Below the pieces are notes generated by a model. That model did not search any database. It worked only from the letters and a program-made list of their open reading frames with translations, and was not told the origin of the DNA. DNA of 52,498 bases, taken from positions 1 through 52,498 of the forward strand of contig NZ_NFLH01000016.1 of the NCBI RefSeq assembly GCF_002160815.1. The letters run 5' to 3'. Positions 17,493 through 26,135 of the stretch are shown here, piece after piece. The stretch comes from Massilimicrobiota sp. An134 (GTDB lineage: Bacteria > Bacillota_I > Bacilli_A > Erysipelotrichales > Coprobacillaceae). Every line of letters starts with the position of its first letter. Position 1 is the stretch's first letter. Position numbers and translations under genes: made by a program.

Positions 17493-18971
17493 TTATAAAA
17501 CTATTGCAATCACATTTGACTTCCCTTTGTTTACAATTTTACTTAAAATATCATGCACTCTAATACAAGCGGTTTCATTCATAGAGGCTAATTTCACACG
17601 CATACCTTCATTAATCAAATCGCCCAATTTACGTCCAAAAACGTCACAATCAAAGATAGCTTCTTTATTATTTTCACCATGACTTTGTAAATATTGAATA
17701 AATGCTTCTGCCTGTTCTTTCGATCCAATAATAGGTTCAAATGTAGACTCTATATCAACCTTAATCATATGAATAGTTGATGCTGTTGAAACAAGTTTCA
17801 TTCCATAACGTGGTCCCTGTTTAATCACTTCAGGTTCACTTAATTCTATATCATCCATTAAAGGTAAAGCATATCCATATCCTGTCTGTTTAACCATTCT
17901 AATGGCATTTTGATAAGCCTGATATTCCTGACTCATCTGTTTCAAATCCTGTACCTGTTTTAAAAATAATGCAGCATCGAATTTTTCCTGTCCCAAAATT
18001 TCATTTAATATTTCCTGATATAGACCATTTCTTTCTTGAATACGTAATGAAGCTGATGAAGAAGATGTATCAATGGATGAAAGATAAGCTTTGCGAATAA
18101 AATCAAATTCACTCATATGCGTTGCTATTTTTTCTACATCTCTAAAACGATGAATCTCTAATAATGATTTTTCTAATGACTCATCCAATGTCTGTTTTAA
18201 CCAATGAAATGAATCCATTAAAGCTATCCAGCGAGGAACTTCAATTTTAACTTCATGAATTGGAAATTCATATAATGCTTCTTTTAATAAATGCGTTATA
18301 TCTTCCTCATTCATTTCAGTTACCCTTAAAGCTATAACAGGAACATCATGTTTCTCTTTCAAATCTTCAACAAGCTGATTACACTGTAGACTTTGAGGAT
18401 CTTTTGAATTGACAACAATCACAAATGGTTTCCCAATTTCTTTAAGTTCACGAATCACATCATCTGTTGCCTGTACATAATCTGCTCCAGGTATTTCACA
18501 AATAGAGCCATCACAAGTCATGACAATCCCAATCGTTGAATGATCCTGTATCACTTTTTGGGTTCCTATTTTCGCAGCTTCATCAAAAGGAATAGCTTCT
18601 AAATACCATGGTGTTTTGACATAACGAATACCTTGCTCATCCTGATAACCTTTCGCTCCATCTATGACATAACCCACACAATCAACAAGACGAATATTGA
18701 CTCCCAAATTATCTTCTATTTGAATGTGAGCAGCCTGATTAGGAACAAATTTAGGTTCAACAGTCATAATCATTTTTCCTTCACCAGATTGGGGTAATTC
18801 ATCAGTAGCACGTATTTTAGCGTCTGGATTATCAATATATGGTATCACAGCTTTTTCCATAAAACGCTTAATAAATGATGATTTCCCCACCCTGACTGGT
18901 CCAACAACCCCTAAATAGATGTCACCATCACATCTTTTTCCAATATCTTTTAATATATCTATTGTCTGCAT
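17493..18971 (-). CDS. spoIVA: Stage IV sporulation protein A
   Basis: This 492-residue coat morphogenetic ATPase polymerises on the forespore surface and is the base of the spore coat. Walker A is GPVRVGKSS at residues 24-32. The family-specific segments LVDCVGYVIDGAKGY and TPWYLEAIPFDEAAKIGT follow. The start at 18,971 is chosen because AGGAGG is just upstream, and the resulting 492 residues equal the B. subtilis length. The longest frame adds six residues from a GTG. Its presence is strong evidence that the organism forms endospores. Confidence 0.96.
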   Translation of the reverse strand: MQTIDILKDIGKRCDGDIYLGVVGPVRVGKSSFIKRFMEKAVIPYIDNPDAKIRATDELPQSGEGKMIMTVEPKFVPNQAAHIQIEDNLGVNIRLVDCVGYVIDGAKGYQDEQGIRYVKTPWYLEAIPFDEAAKIGTQKVIQDHSTIGIVMTCDGSICEIPGADYVQATDDVIRELKEIGKPFVIVVNSKDPQSLQCNQLVEDLKEKHDVPVIALRVTEMNEEDITHLLKEALYEFPIHEVKIEVPRWIALMDSFHWLKQTLDESLEKSLLEIHRFRDVEKIATHMSEFDFIRKAYLSSIDTSSSSASLRIQERNGLYQEILNEILGQEKFDAALFLKQVQDLKQMSQEYQAYQNAIRMVKQTGYGYALPLMDDIELSEPEVIKQGPRYGMKLVSTASTIHMIKVDIESTFEPIIGSKEQAEAFIQYLQSHGENNKEAIFDCDVFGRKLGDLINEGMRVKLASMNETACIRVHDILSKIVNKGKSNVIAIVL

Positions 18972-19094
18972 AGACTTCCTCCTTCTCACACATCAATATA
19001 TGAATTTCTTTTTTTATTTAGAACAAATTACAAAAAGATAAAAAAAGTTCATGTTTTTATGGTAGAATGAAACATAGTGAAAAGGAAGGATATT

Positions 19095-19568
19095 ATGAAA
19101 CTCAAAAATACTGTTTTAATTGTCAATAACCTAGAACAATCTAAAAAATTCTACAAACAAGTTCTAGGATTAAAAGTTTTATTAGATTTTCATGGTTCAG
19201 TCACATTGTCATCTGGTATCGTGCTTCAATCAAAAGAAATCTGGAAAGATCTCATTCACAAAACTGATCAAGATATTATGATGGTTAATCATGCAGTGGA
19301 ATTATCCTTTGAAACAGAAGATATTGATGCTTTTATGTTAGTTTTAGACCAGTATCATGTGACTTTACTACATCCCCCAAAAGAAGGCACATGGGGACAA
19401 AGAGTTGTCCGTTTCTATGATCCGGATGGTCATATTATCGAGGTGGGAGAGAGTATGCGTAAAATTATCAAAAGATTAGTGAGTCAAGGTTTTTCTTATG
19501 AAGAACTTGCTCATCGCTTACGTTTACCCTTAGACTATATTAAGCAAATTTTAGAATCTCATTCATAA
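19095..19568 (+). CDS. VOC (glyoxalase/bleomycin resistance) family protein with helical tail
   Basis: This 157-residue protein begins with a vicinal-oxygen-chelate fold: KNTVLIVNNLEQSKKFY, then HAVELSFETED, then VRFYDPDGHIIEVGE with the metal-ligand Glu. Substrates in this superfamily vary, so none is assigned. After residue about 115 there is a 40-residue tail reading SYEELAHRLRLPLDYIKQIL, which looks like a small helix-turn-helix. AAGGAAGG decides the ATG at 19,095 over a GTG six codons earlier. It is an isolated plus-strand gene between minus-strand blocks. Confidence 0.8.
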   Translation: MKLKNTVLIVNNLEQSKKFYKQVLGLKVLLDFHGSVTLSSGIVLQSKEIWKDLIHKTDQDIMMVNHAVELSFETEDIDAFMLVLDQYHVTLLHPPKEGTWGQRVVRFYDPDGHIIEVGESMRKIIKRLVSQGFSYEELAHRLRLPLDYIKQILESHS

Positions 19569-19604
19569 AAAAGACAAAAGCACATTAACGCTTTTGTCTT
19601 TTTC
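19566..19604. terminator. Bidirectional terminator
   Basis: AAAGACAAAAGC (19,570-19,581) pairs with GCTTTTGTCTTT (19,590-19,601), 12 bp perfect, flanked by A and T runs. It ends both the VOC gene and the convergent flavodoxin-like gene. Confidence 0.85.
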
Positions 19605-20169
19605 GTTTTAACTTATTCATTTTCTTAACTTCTTTATTCCAATATTGATTGGCTTTTTTCATAAAAATACGATCTGTTAACATTGTTGTCTTGCTATAAA
19701 AATCCTGATGATGAATAATAGCATCAGAAAGGCGCTTCATTTCATTAGACACAACAAAACGCGAAATCGTCTTCATAATAAAAAGTGCTGATCCAATTTT
19801 TAAGCTGCCCTTATAATGTAATTGCTCTCTTTGACACCAATTTTGTAAAATTTTCTCTGAAATATCACATTTTTCAGGTTCATATTCATCACAAGCAATC
19901 AATGCATAAATTTCAGTCGATCCTTTTGGCTGTGACTCTAGACGTTCAAAAATTTCTAATGTTGAAGATGGTATAGAATCAAGCGCAATGAAGAAAAGAA
20001 AAATAACCTGATCATATTGAAAAAAAGTACGTTCATCAAAAGTCGATACATGGCGAACATCTAAACAATCACAACGATCATCAAGATAAACTTCTAATCT
20101 TGATAAAAAAGGTTTCATAAATGTTTGAGTATGTTTCAATCCTGAATTCAATAATAATATTTTAGCCAA
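19585..20169 (-). CDS. Flavodoxin-fold protein, second of a tandem pair (TTG start)
   Basis: The longest frame begins at 20,202, but GGAGGTG lies 6 bases before a TTG at 20,169, giving a 194-residue protein starting AKILLLNSGLKHTQT. That first strand and loop look like the FMN-binding start of NAD(P)H-dependent FMN reductases. A VYLDDRCD segment and a strand YDQVIFLFFIALDSIPSS follow as in flavodoxin folds. The C-terminus is strongly basic (KLKRKRQKR). The start overlaps the previous gene by 8 bases, so the two are translationally coupled. The substrate is unknown. Confidence 0.65.
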   Translation of the reverse strand: MAKILLLNSGLKHTQTFMKPFLSRLEVYLDDRCDCLDVRHVSTFDERTFFQYDQVIFLFFIALDSIPSSTLEIFERLESQPKGSTEIYALIACDEYEPEKCDISEKILQNWCQREQLHYKGSLKIGSALFIMKTISRFVVSNEMKRLSDAIIHHQDFYSKTTMLTDRIFMKKANQYWNKEVKKMNKLKRKRQKR

Positions 20170-20668
20170 GATCAACACCTCCAAACGTACGCAAAACTTC
20201 ATCTAGCTCATCTTCTTCACAAAAATAAGCATCAACAGATGAATAAGAAAAACCAAGTGTTGAATCATCTAAAATGTCTTTAAACAACTTCTTTTCTGCA
20301 TCTGTTGCCTGACCATATCCAATCACCAATAATTTTTTACGCAACTGACTTAACCCCAAATGACAGGTTTCCCCATCCACCATTGTATAATAAGGTTCAT
20401 GATTAACGACCAGTCTTTCCAGCATCTTTTTAAAAGGAATATCAAAGCATCCATATTTCACCCTTGTAATATATATAATCAACTGACAATCATTTGTCCA
20501 TTTAGAAATAATACTCATATCATCTTTAAAATAGCAGGAACCCTCACATTTTAAACAAGATAATCCTCCTGTACATGTTGAATAATGAATATTATTCAAA
20601 TTCACAATAACTGAATTTTGAAAAAAGTCAGTTGAAATATCTCTATCTGTAACAACTAAATTTTTCAT
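20162..20668 (-). CDS. Flavodoxin-fold protein, Cys-rich (iron-sulfur flavoprotein-like), first of a tandem pair
   Basis: This 168-residue protein has a Cys-rich loop after about residue 33 (C-T-G-G-L-S-C-L-K-C-E-G-S-C) followed by KDDMSII and a strand ending in IIYITRVKYG. This pattern resembles multimeric NADPH-dependent FMN reductase and iron-sulfur flavoprotein families, where CxxCxxxGxC precedes DDM. It probably transfers electrons, but the partner is unknown. It is the upstream member of a two-gene unit with the next flavodoxin-like gene. Confidence 0.68.
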   Translation of the reverse strand: MKNLVVTDRDISTDFFQNSVIVNLNNIHYSTCTGGLSCLKCEGSCYFKDDMSIISKWTNDCQLIIYITRVKYGCFDIPFKKMLERLVVNHEPYYTMVDGETCHLGLSQLRKKLLVIGYGQATDAEKKLFKDILDDSTLGFSYSSVDAYFCEEDELDEVLRTFGGVDLG

Positions 20669-20714
20669 CTGTGTTCTCCTTTGTCTTTTATTGTATATGG
20701 ATACACATTATTTG

Positions 20715-22190
20715 TCAAACCAGTTCTTGAAAATCCATTATTTTCGTAGCAATGGTCTGTTGAAAATATTGATCATGTTCAACAAACAACAAAGTAGGCT
20801 GATAAGTTAAAATTGCATTTTCAAGTTGGATACGTGAGAAAATATCAATATAATTTAAAGGTTCATCCCATATATATAAATGGGCCGAGGTTGCCAGTGA
20901 AATAGCTAACATGATTTTTTTCTTTTGACCCTGGCTCAAATTTTCTAATGCGATATCAAAATGAGAACGTGAAAATCCCAATTTTCTAAGTAAAGTCTTT
21001 ACCATTGTCTGATCTGCTCCATACTTTTGAATCCAATCATTCAAATTCCCTTTTAAAAATGTACAATCCTGAGGAACATAGGAAATTTTCAGTTGACTGC
21101 CACAATGAAAATCACCTTCATGATCAATCTTCTCTCCTAATAAAAAATGAATCAGACTTGATTTTCCACAACCATTTGGTCCCTTTAATAACACACGATC
21201 ACCTTGACAGATTGTTAATGATAAATCCTGAAAAACAGTCTTTTGTTGATAAAACAATGAAAAATGTGAAAACTGAATCAGTTGTTTTTGAAAATACTTT
21301 AAACATTTTATTTTTAAATCATCATATTCTTCAATATCCTTTAACAGAGTCTTTTTCTTTTCAATAGCCTGAATTTGACGTTTTTCAATATTTTTAGAAC
21401 GCTTCATCATTTTTGCTGCCATATGGCCTACATAGCCTTTATCAGCAGCACCTCTTTTTGATTTTTCAATCTGATGACCCCAATTTTCTTTTTGTTGTTT
21501 AGATTTTTCCATCTTTACAATATCTTTCTTTAATTTTTTATTCAGCATCATTTCTCTTTCATCTTTTTTGGTCTTATCATTATACCAGCTAGAAAAATTT
21601 CCATTCACAATATCAATCGTTGTTGGATTAATCGCCATAATATGATCACAACAGCTATCAATAAAATAACGATCATGACTAACCAATAAAAAGCCTTTTT
21701 GTCTTTGCAGATACTTAGCAATGCGTTCACGAGAATTCTGATCCAAATGATTGGTTGGTTCATCAATTAGTAAAAATGAATTCTTTCTTAAAAACAAAAT
21801 AGCCAATAATACTTTCGTCTGTTCACCATAAGATAGCGTATCAAATGGTCGATAAAAGACATCTAAGCCATCTATATCTAATAAATGTAATTCTTTTTCA
21901 AGTTCCCATTGTTCTAGTGTTGGACATATCTCATAACAGATATCTATCGTTAATAATTGTGGATCTTTGATAGTATAAGGAAAATAACTGCATGCTTCGC
22001 TCATGATGATTTGACCTTGATAATCATATTCTTTCATCAAAAGCTTTAAAAGCGTTGTTTTTCCACGTGCATTGCGACCAATCAATGCTGTTTTAAAAGA
22101 AGTATCTAATGAAAATGAAATATCATCAAAAACAAGTTCATAACTTCCTTCATAACCAAATGTTAAGTGTTGTACCTGAATTAACGACAT
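20715..22190 (-). CDS. ABC-F family ATPase, ribosome protection type (Lsa/Vga/Msr-like)
   Basis: This 491-residue protein has two ABC domains in one chain and no membrane segments. The first has GRNARGKTT, LSYGEQTK and FLLIDEPTNHLD. The second has GPNGCGKSS, LSQGQKKK and LYIWDEPLNYID. A long basic linker lies between (about residues 190-290). ABC-F proteins of this length act on the ribosome E site, and many relieve macrolide, lincosamide, streptogramin or pleuromutilin inhibition. The antibiotic class cannot be told from sequence alone. GGAGG lies 8 bases before the ATG at 22,190. An attenuator leader upstream supports antibiotic-inducible expression. Confidence 0.88.
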   Translation of the reverse strand: MSLIQVQHLTFGYEGSYELVFDDISFSLDTSFKTALIGRNARGKTTLLKLLMKEYDYQGQIIMSEACSYFPYTIKDPQLLTIDICYEICPTLEQWELEKELHLLDIDGLDVFYRPFDTLSYGEQTKVLLAILFLRKNSFLLIDEPTNHLDQNSRERIAKYLQRQKGFLLVSHDRYFIDSCCDHIMAINPTTIDIVNGNFSSWYNDKTKKDEREMMLNKKLKKDIVKMEKSKQQKENWGHQIEKSKRGAADKGYVGHMAAKMMKRSKNIEKRQIQAIEKKKTLLKDIEEYDDLKIKCLKYFQKQLIQFSHFSLFYQQKTVFQDLSLTICQGDRVLLKGPNGCGKSSLIHFLLGEKIDHEGDFHCGSQLKISYVPQDCTFLKGNLNDWIQKYGADQTMVKTLLRKLGFSRSHFDIALENLSQGQKKKIMLAISLATSAHLYIWDEPLNYIDIFSRIQLENAILTYQPTLLFVEHDQYFQQTIATKIMDFQELV

Positions 22191-22208
22191 CAAACATCCC
22201 TCCTTTAT

Positions 22209-22242
22209 AAAATAAAAACGACAAGAAAATAGTCCTTGTCGT
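22209..22242 (-). terminator. Attenuator terminator upstream of the ABC-F gene
   Basis: On the minus strand CGACAAG (22,241-22,235) pairs with CTTGTCG (22,225-22,219) around a 9-base loop and is followed by five T. It lies between the promoter and the ABC-F start, so it must be read through for expression. Confidence 0.85.
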
Positions 22243-22324
22243 TATAATTATATTTATGATAAAAAGAGAGCTATTTTCTTGCGTGCATCTTCTAGATGCA
22301 AATCTTTAGTTTTCTGCAAGAAAA
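22222..22324 (-). promoter_or_regulatory. Transcription attenuator: competing antiterminator and anti-antiterminator arms
   Basis: The segment at 22,271-22,282 has two possible partners. It can pair with 22,316-22,324 (9 bp perfect, GCAAGAAAA type), enclosing an inner hairpin GCATCT/AGATGC at 22,285-22,299, which leaves the terminator free. Or its 11 bases at 22,271-22,281 can pair perfectly with 22,222-22,232, which covers the loop and 3' arm of the terminator and prevents it. The leader ORF runs through the first partner, so a ribosome stalled there would free the middle arm for antitermination. Confidence 0.8.
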
Positions 22325-22333
22325 TTTATACAT
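22292..22333 (-). CDS. Leader peptide of the ABC-F attenuator
   Basis: This 13-codon ORF encodes MYKFSCRKLKICI and ends with TAG inside the small inner hairpin. A purine-rich GAAGGGAAG lies about 10 bases upstream. In-frame ATGs further upstream would add up to 9 residues. Its codons for FSC lie over the upstream pairing arm (22,316-22,324), the location expected for a drug-sensing stalling peptide. The coding status is inferred from its position, not from homology. Confidence 0.6.
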   Translation of the reverse strand: MYKFSCRKLKICI

Positions 22334-22358
22334 CCTTCCACTTCCCTTCATCATTTCC

Positions 22359-22387
22359 ATTATAGCTTGTCTTATATTCCTTTTCAA
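22359..22387 (-). promoter_or_regulatory. Sigma-A promoter of the ABC-F leader
   Basis: TTGAAA (22,387-22,382) and TATAAT (22,364-22,359) are separated by exactly 17 bases. Transcription would begin near 22,352, leaving a leader of about 160 bases before the ABC-F start. Confidence 0.8.
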
Positions 22388-22396
22388 GCCAAAATA

Positions 22397-22642
22397 TCAT
22401 TTTACAAGCTTATCTATATCGGAAGGGACCTGATTGTTTTGAATAATATGAATGATCTTATCCATTTGTTCAGGTTTCACCTGTCTATTTGTCAAACGTG
22501 AAATCTTATTGACAAATTCTCTGATATTTTGCTCATCTTTTAAGTCTTTGGTCTGTAAATCATTTGCTAATGATAAAATATCAGCTTTAGACACATTCGT
22601 TTTCTGCGATACCTTATCCAATAATTTATCTTGTTTATCCAT
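22397..22642 (-). CDS. spoVIF: Stage VI sporulation protein F-like
   Basis: This small helical protein resembles the SpoVIF/YjcC family: N-terminal KVSQKTNVSKADIL, then LKDEQNIREFVNKIS-R-TNRQVKPEQMDKII. In B. subtilis SpoVIF stabilises GerE and is needed for late spore coat assembly. GGGTGA decides the ATG at 22,642, giving 81 residues. It lies between the ABC-F promoter and der, with about 140 bases of leader in which I see no clear promoter. Confidence 0.75.
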   Translation of the reverse strand: MDKQDKLLDKVSQKTNVSKADILSLANDLQTKDLKDEQNIREFVNKISRLTNRQVKPEQMDKIIHIIQNNQVPSDIDKLVK

Positions 22643-22783
22643 TTGAATCACCCAAGATTAATATATGCACATATATAAATGATTGTTCAGCTTTTCCATT
22701 GACAAAGCTTTCATTCCTCAGTCATTCATATTTTTATATGATTCAAATTTTCGATGAGCTTGCGATATTTAAAAGTGTATTTT

Positions 22784-24091
22784 TTAATCTCTTTTTCTAC
22801 AAAGAATATGAATAGGTGTTCCTTCAAAACCAAAAGCATCACGTAAACGATTTTCTAAATATCGCTTATAGCTAAAATGTAAGTATTGTGGATCATTTGT
22901 AAACAAAACAAATGTTGGTGGACAGACACTGACCTGATTGGCATAATAAATTTTTAAACGTCCACCATTAAATGTTGTTGTTGGATTCATTGTTTGTGCA
23001 TCAATCAAAACATCATTTAAAACACTTGTCGCAACACGTTTTTGGCTGTTGGCATAAACCTCCTGAATCATCGGCAACAACAAATGAACACGTTTTTTAT
23101 CTTTAGCCGATACAAAAATAATAGGTGCATAATCCAAATATTTGAATTGTTCACGAATCTGACTTTCCATTTTTTTCATTGTCTTAGAATCTTTTTCAAT
23201 CAGATCCCATTTATTAACTACCAGAATAACAGCTTTTCCAGCTTCATGGGCATATCCAGCTACATGTTTATCCTGTTCGATAATTCCTTGATTCCCATCA
23301 ACAACCATTAAGACAACATCACTTTTTTCTACAGCTGATAAAGCACGTAAAACAGAATACTTTTCAACATTTTCATAAATTTTTCCTTTTTTACGCATTC
23401 CTGCTGTATCAACAACACAATACTTCTGTCCATCTTTTTCAAAAGGTGTATCAATAGCATCACGGGTTGTTCCTTCAATATCTGATACAATGACACGTTC
23501 TTCACCTAAAATGGCATTCGTTAAAGAAGATTTTCCAACATTTGGTCTTCCAATCACTGAAAAACGAATAATATCATCTTCTTTTTTTTCATCCACAGCA
23601 GGCAATTGATGAATAATTTCATCTAAAACATCTCCAATACCAATACCATGACTTCCTGATACTGCAATTGGATCACCAATACCTAAACTATAAAAATCAT
23701 AAATATTATCTTTAAATTTCTGATCATCTATCTTATTAACAGCTAATACAATTGGTTTTCTTGATTTTTGTAGTAAACGAGCAACGAAAAGATCTTCTTT
23801 TGTAACGCCTTCACGACCATTGACAACAAATAAAATAATATCTGCTTCTTCTATAGCAATTTCTGCCTGCATTTTGATTTGTTCAGTAAAAGAAGCATTT
23901 TCTAATTCAATTCCACCTGTATCAATGATTTTAAAATCACGTGTCAGCCATGATGCATCCGCATAGATACGATCACGTGTAACACCTGGAGTATCTTCAA
24001 CAATGGAAATGCGTTGACCAACAATACGATTAAAAATTGTTGATTTCCCAACATTCGCTCGTCCTACAATTGCTACAATTCCTTTTCTCAT
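22784..24091 (-). CDS. der: GTPase Der (EngA)
   Basis: This 435-residue double-GTPase is needed for 50S ribosome assembly. Two tandem G domains are visible: the first with GRANVGKST at residues 10-18, DTGG and NKID, and the second with [13 protein letters not shown] and NKWD. A KH-like domain follows at about 345-435. It is followed upstream in the operon by cmk with a 13-base gap, an order common in Firmicutes. Confidence 0.97.
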   Translation of the reverse strand: MRKGIVAIVGRANVGKSTIFNRIVGQRISIVEDTPGVTRDRIYADASWLTRDFKIIDTGGIELENASFTEQIKMQAEIAIEEADIILFVVNGREGVTKEDLFVARLLQKSRKPIVLAVNKIDDQKFKDNIYDFYSLGIGDPIAVSGSHGIGIGDVLDEIIHQLPAVDEKKEDDIIRFSVIGRPNVGKSSLTNAILGEERVIVSDIEGTTRDAIDTPFEKDGQKYCVVDTAGMRKKGKIYENVEKYSVLRALSAVEKSDVVLMVVDGNQGIIEQDKHVAGYAHEAGKAVILVVNKWDLIEKDSKTMKKMESQIREQFKYLDYAPIIFVSAKDKKRVHLLLPMIQEVYANSQKRVATSVLNDVLIDAQTMNPTTTFNGGRLKIYYANQVSVCPPTFVLFTNDPQYLHFSYKRYLENRLRDAFGFEGTPIHILCRKRD

Positions 24092-24104
24092 GATTATTCA
24101 CTCC

Positions 24105-24767
24105 CTATACTCTCTGTTCTACAAGTTGCATCACTTTTGCAACAACTTCTTCCAATGTCATGTCTGATGTATCAATTTCAATGGCATCATCAGCTTTTTT
24201 TAAAGGAGAAATAAGACGGTTCATATCTTGTTCATCTCTTAAAGCAATCTCTTTTTGAATGTCTTCTAAATTGGATTCAAGACCTCTTTGCAAGTTCTCT
24301 TTATGACGACGTAATGCTCGACATTCAATGCTGGCAACCTGATAAATCTTTAACTCAGCATCTTTTAAAACAACCGTTCCAATATCTCTACCATCTAAAA
24401 TCACACCGCCACCTTGAGCCATTTGTCGCTGCTTATCAACGAGAAAAGTTCTGACTACTTCATATTGAGAAACAATACTTGCTCCCATTGACACTTCATT
24501 TTCACGAATAGATGATGTGACATCTTCATGATTCAATTGAATCGTTCCATCTGGAAACATTTGAATATCTATATCCTTTAAAAGTGCTGATACACCCTGT
24601 TCATCATGGAAATCAATATGATTTAACCAGGCATAATAAGCGACACAACGATACATAGCTCCAGTATCAATATATGTATAATTTAAATTCTTAGCTACCA
24701 TTTTGGCAATTGTTGACTTTCCAGCAGCAGCTGGACCATCAATAGCAATTGAAATTCTTTTCGTCAT
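24105..24767 (-). CDS. cmk: Cytidylate kinase
   Basis: This 220-residue kinase phosphorylates CMP and dCMP. The P-loop GPAAAGKST is at residues 11-19, followed by YIDTGAMYR, LDGRDIGTVV and the LID-region arginines (RALRRHKE). Length is usual for the family. It forms an operon with der downstream and is preceded by the tail-anchored 233-residue protein gene, 37 bases upstream. Confidence 0.97.
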   Translation of the reverse strand: MTKRISIAIDGPAAAGKSTIAKMVAKNLNYTYIDTGAMYRCVAYYAWLNHIDFHDEQGVSALLKDIDIQMFPDGTIQLNHEDVTSSIRENEVSMGASIVSQYEVVRTFLVDKQRQMAQGGGVILDGRDIGTVVLKDAELKIYQVASIECRALRRHKENLQRGLESNLEDIQKEIALRDEQDMNRLISPLKKADDAIEIDTSDMTLEEVVAKVMQLVEQRV

Positions 24768-24804
24768 ATTCTATAACCTCACTTTTCAAAACCAACTGAA
24801 TTCT

Positions 24805-25506
24805 TTAAAAAAACAACTGTTTAGCAATAAAGAATGCTAAAACAATAAAGATCACAATAAAAACAATAATCACATAATTTAAAATTGTCACTAATTTACT
24901 ATCTTTTTCTTCTTCTGTATCTTCTTCTACAATTTGTTCTCTTTGTTTTTTAACTTTCACTTCTTCTTTATGTTTAGTTTTTTCTACTTTTTCTGGTTTT
25001 GTTTTTTCAACTTTTTCACGTTTTGTTTTTTTCTTATCTTCCTTCATAAAATCCGCAATAGTCAAACCTTCTTCATATTTCTTTAACTCCTCGGCATCTT
25101 CTTCTGGCGACATTGCAGCTAATTTTTCTAATAAAGACATTTTCTTTTGTGGTTCAGCCTTTATTTCCTGTGTTTGAGACGTTTGTGCATGTTGAGGCTG
25201 ATGTTCCTCAGATTGTTTAATTTTATTTAAAATATCTAAACGTGTATTATATTGTTCTTTACCAACATTCACTTTTGCTTCATTTAAAGCAGATTTGATT
25301 TCTTCATTATCAGGTTTTAATGTTTCATATGATAAAGGTTCCATCAATGTATCCTGAATATCTTTCTTTTGATTTTGAGGTAAAAAAGCTAAAAAATCAT
25401 CTTCTTCATCATCCTGTTCATATGTCATCTGACGATCAATTGCTACCTCTTCTTTCATTTCATCTCTTAATTCTTTATATTTATTAATTCTTGTTTGTTT
25501 CTCCAT
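24805..25506 (-). CDS. Highly charged tail-anchored membrane protein, unknown function
   Basis: I do not recognise this 233-residue protein. It is dominated by Lys, Glu, Asp and Gln, with a Lys/Glu repeat region at about 150-200 (units such as KVEKTKPEKVEKTKHKEE) and a single hydrophobic C-terminal helix (about 208-230). No signal peptide is seen, so the charged part should be cytoplasmic with the tail in the membrane. It lies directly upstream of cmk-der on the same strand. It could be a scaffold; no reaction is suggested. Confidence 0.65.
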   Translation of the reverse strand: MEKQTRINKYKELRDEMKEEVAIDRQMTYEQDDEEDDFLAFLPQNQKKDIQDTLMEPLSYETLKPDNEEIKSALNEAKVNVGKEQYNTRLDILNKIKQSEEHQPQHAQTSQTQEIKAEPQKKMSLLEKLAAMSPEEDAEELKKYEEGLTIADFMKEDKKKTKREKVEKTKPEKVEKTKHKEEVKVKKQREQIVEEDTEEEKDSKLVTILNYVIIVFIVIFIVLAFFIAKQLFF

Positions 25507-25613
25507 TTCGCATCACCGACCTCATTATAACATAACTATAAAAAATTATAAAATAAACTTTCAAAATAATTCTATTTAGTATATAATAGGCGTATGAATA
25601 GGAGGTAATAAAA

Positions 25614-25796
25614 ATGTATAAAGTTAATGAAAATTGTATTGGTTGTGGTTCTTGCACAGCAGTATGTCCAGAAGTTTTTGATTTAAACGCTGACGGATTA
25701 GCAGAAAACATTCTAGGTGAAGTTCCTGCTGAATTAGAAGAAGCTGCAAAAGAAGCTGCAGCATCTTGCCCAGTTGATGCAATTGTTAATGAATAA
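25614..25796 (+). CDS. fer: Small [4Fe-4S] ferredoxin
   Basis: This 60-residue ferredoxin has the cluster motif CIGCGSCTAVCP near the N-terminus and a C-terminal SCPVDAI, so it has one cluster of the Bacillus/Clostridium single-cluster class. The remainder is acidic, as usual for a soluble electron carrier. AGGAGG lies just upstream, and TATAAT at 25,582-25,587 is a likely -10 box. It is divergent from the tail-anchored protein gene and monocistronic. Confidence 0.93.
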   Translation: MYKVNENCIGCGSCTAVCPEVFDLNADGLAENILGEVPAELEEAAKEAAASCPVDAIVNE

Positions 25797-25797
25797 G

Positions 25798-25828
25798 ATA
25801 AAAAAAAGAGCTTAAGGCTCTTTTTTTA
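25798..25828. terminator. Bidirectional terminator after the ferredoxin gene
   Basis: AAAGAGC (25,805-25,811) pairs with GCTCTTT (25,817-25,823), flanked by A and T runs. The stop codon of the convergent zinc-ribbon gene is in the loop. Confidence 0.8.
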
Positions 25829-26027
25829 ATGGATAAGAATTCATTTCGTTTTCAATTAAATGTTTTTTCATTTCATTTTGTGGTGGTTTAAAAAAGCTAA
25901 TTGTATGACATTTATTACACCATATAAAATGAATACCTTCTAATTCTTTATATTCAATAAAAGGCTCTTTAGCCCCACAGATACCACAAACATTTGTTTT
26001 TCCCGGTTCTAAAACAACACTACGCAT
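25812..26027 (-). CDS. Small zinc-ribbon protein, function unknown
   Basis: This 71-residue protein has two CxxC knuckles, C14-G-I-C17 and C37-N-K-C40, about 20 residues apart, the spacing of a zinc ribbon. The rest is hydrophilic with a KKHLIENEMN helix. AAGGAGGATG precedes the ATG. I do not recognise a named family. It may bind nucleic acid or another protein, but nothing nearby tells which. Confidence 0.65.
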   Translation of the reverse strand: MRSVVLEPGKTNVCGICGAKEPFIEYKELEGIHFIWCNKCHTISFFKPPQNEMKKHLIENEMNSYPLKKEP

Positions 26028-26101
26028 ATTTCATCCTCCTTGCTTTCTATTATAATCACTTCATATCAGTCTTCAATAAACTTCATCATACAAATAACGA
26101 C

Positions 26102-26130
26102 AAAAAAAGATATCTCTTGCAAGATATCCC
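26102..26130 (-). terminator. Intrinsic terminator of rluB
   Basis: GATATCT (26,109-26,115) pairs with AGATATC (26,122-26,128), followed by seven T on the minus strand. Confidence 0.75.
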
Positions 26131-26135
26131 TTTAT

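Noticed and set aside
25484-25711. Minus-strand frame overlapping the ferredoxin gene
   Set aside because: It is antisense to a clear ferredoxin and has no ribosome site.
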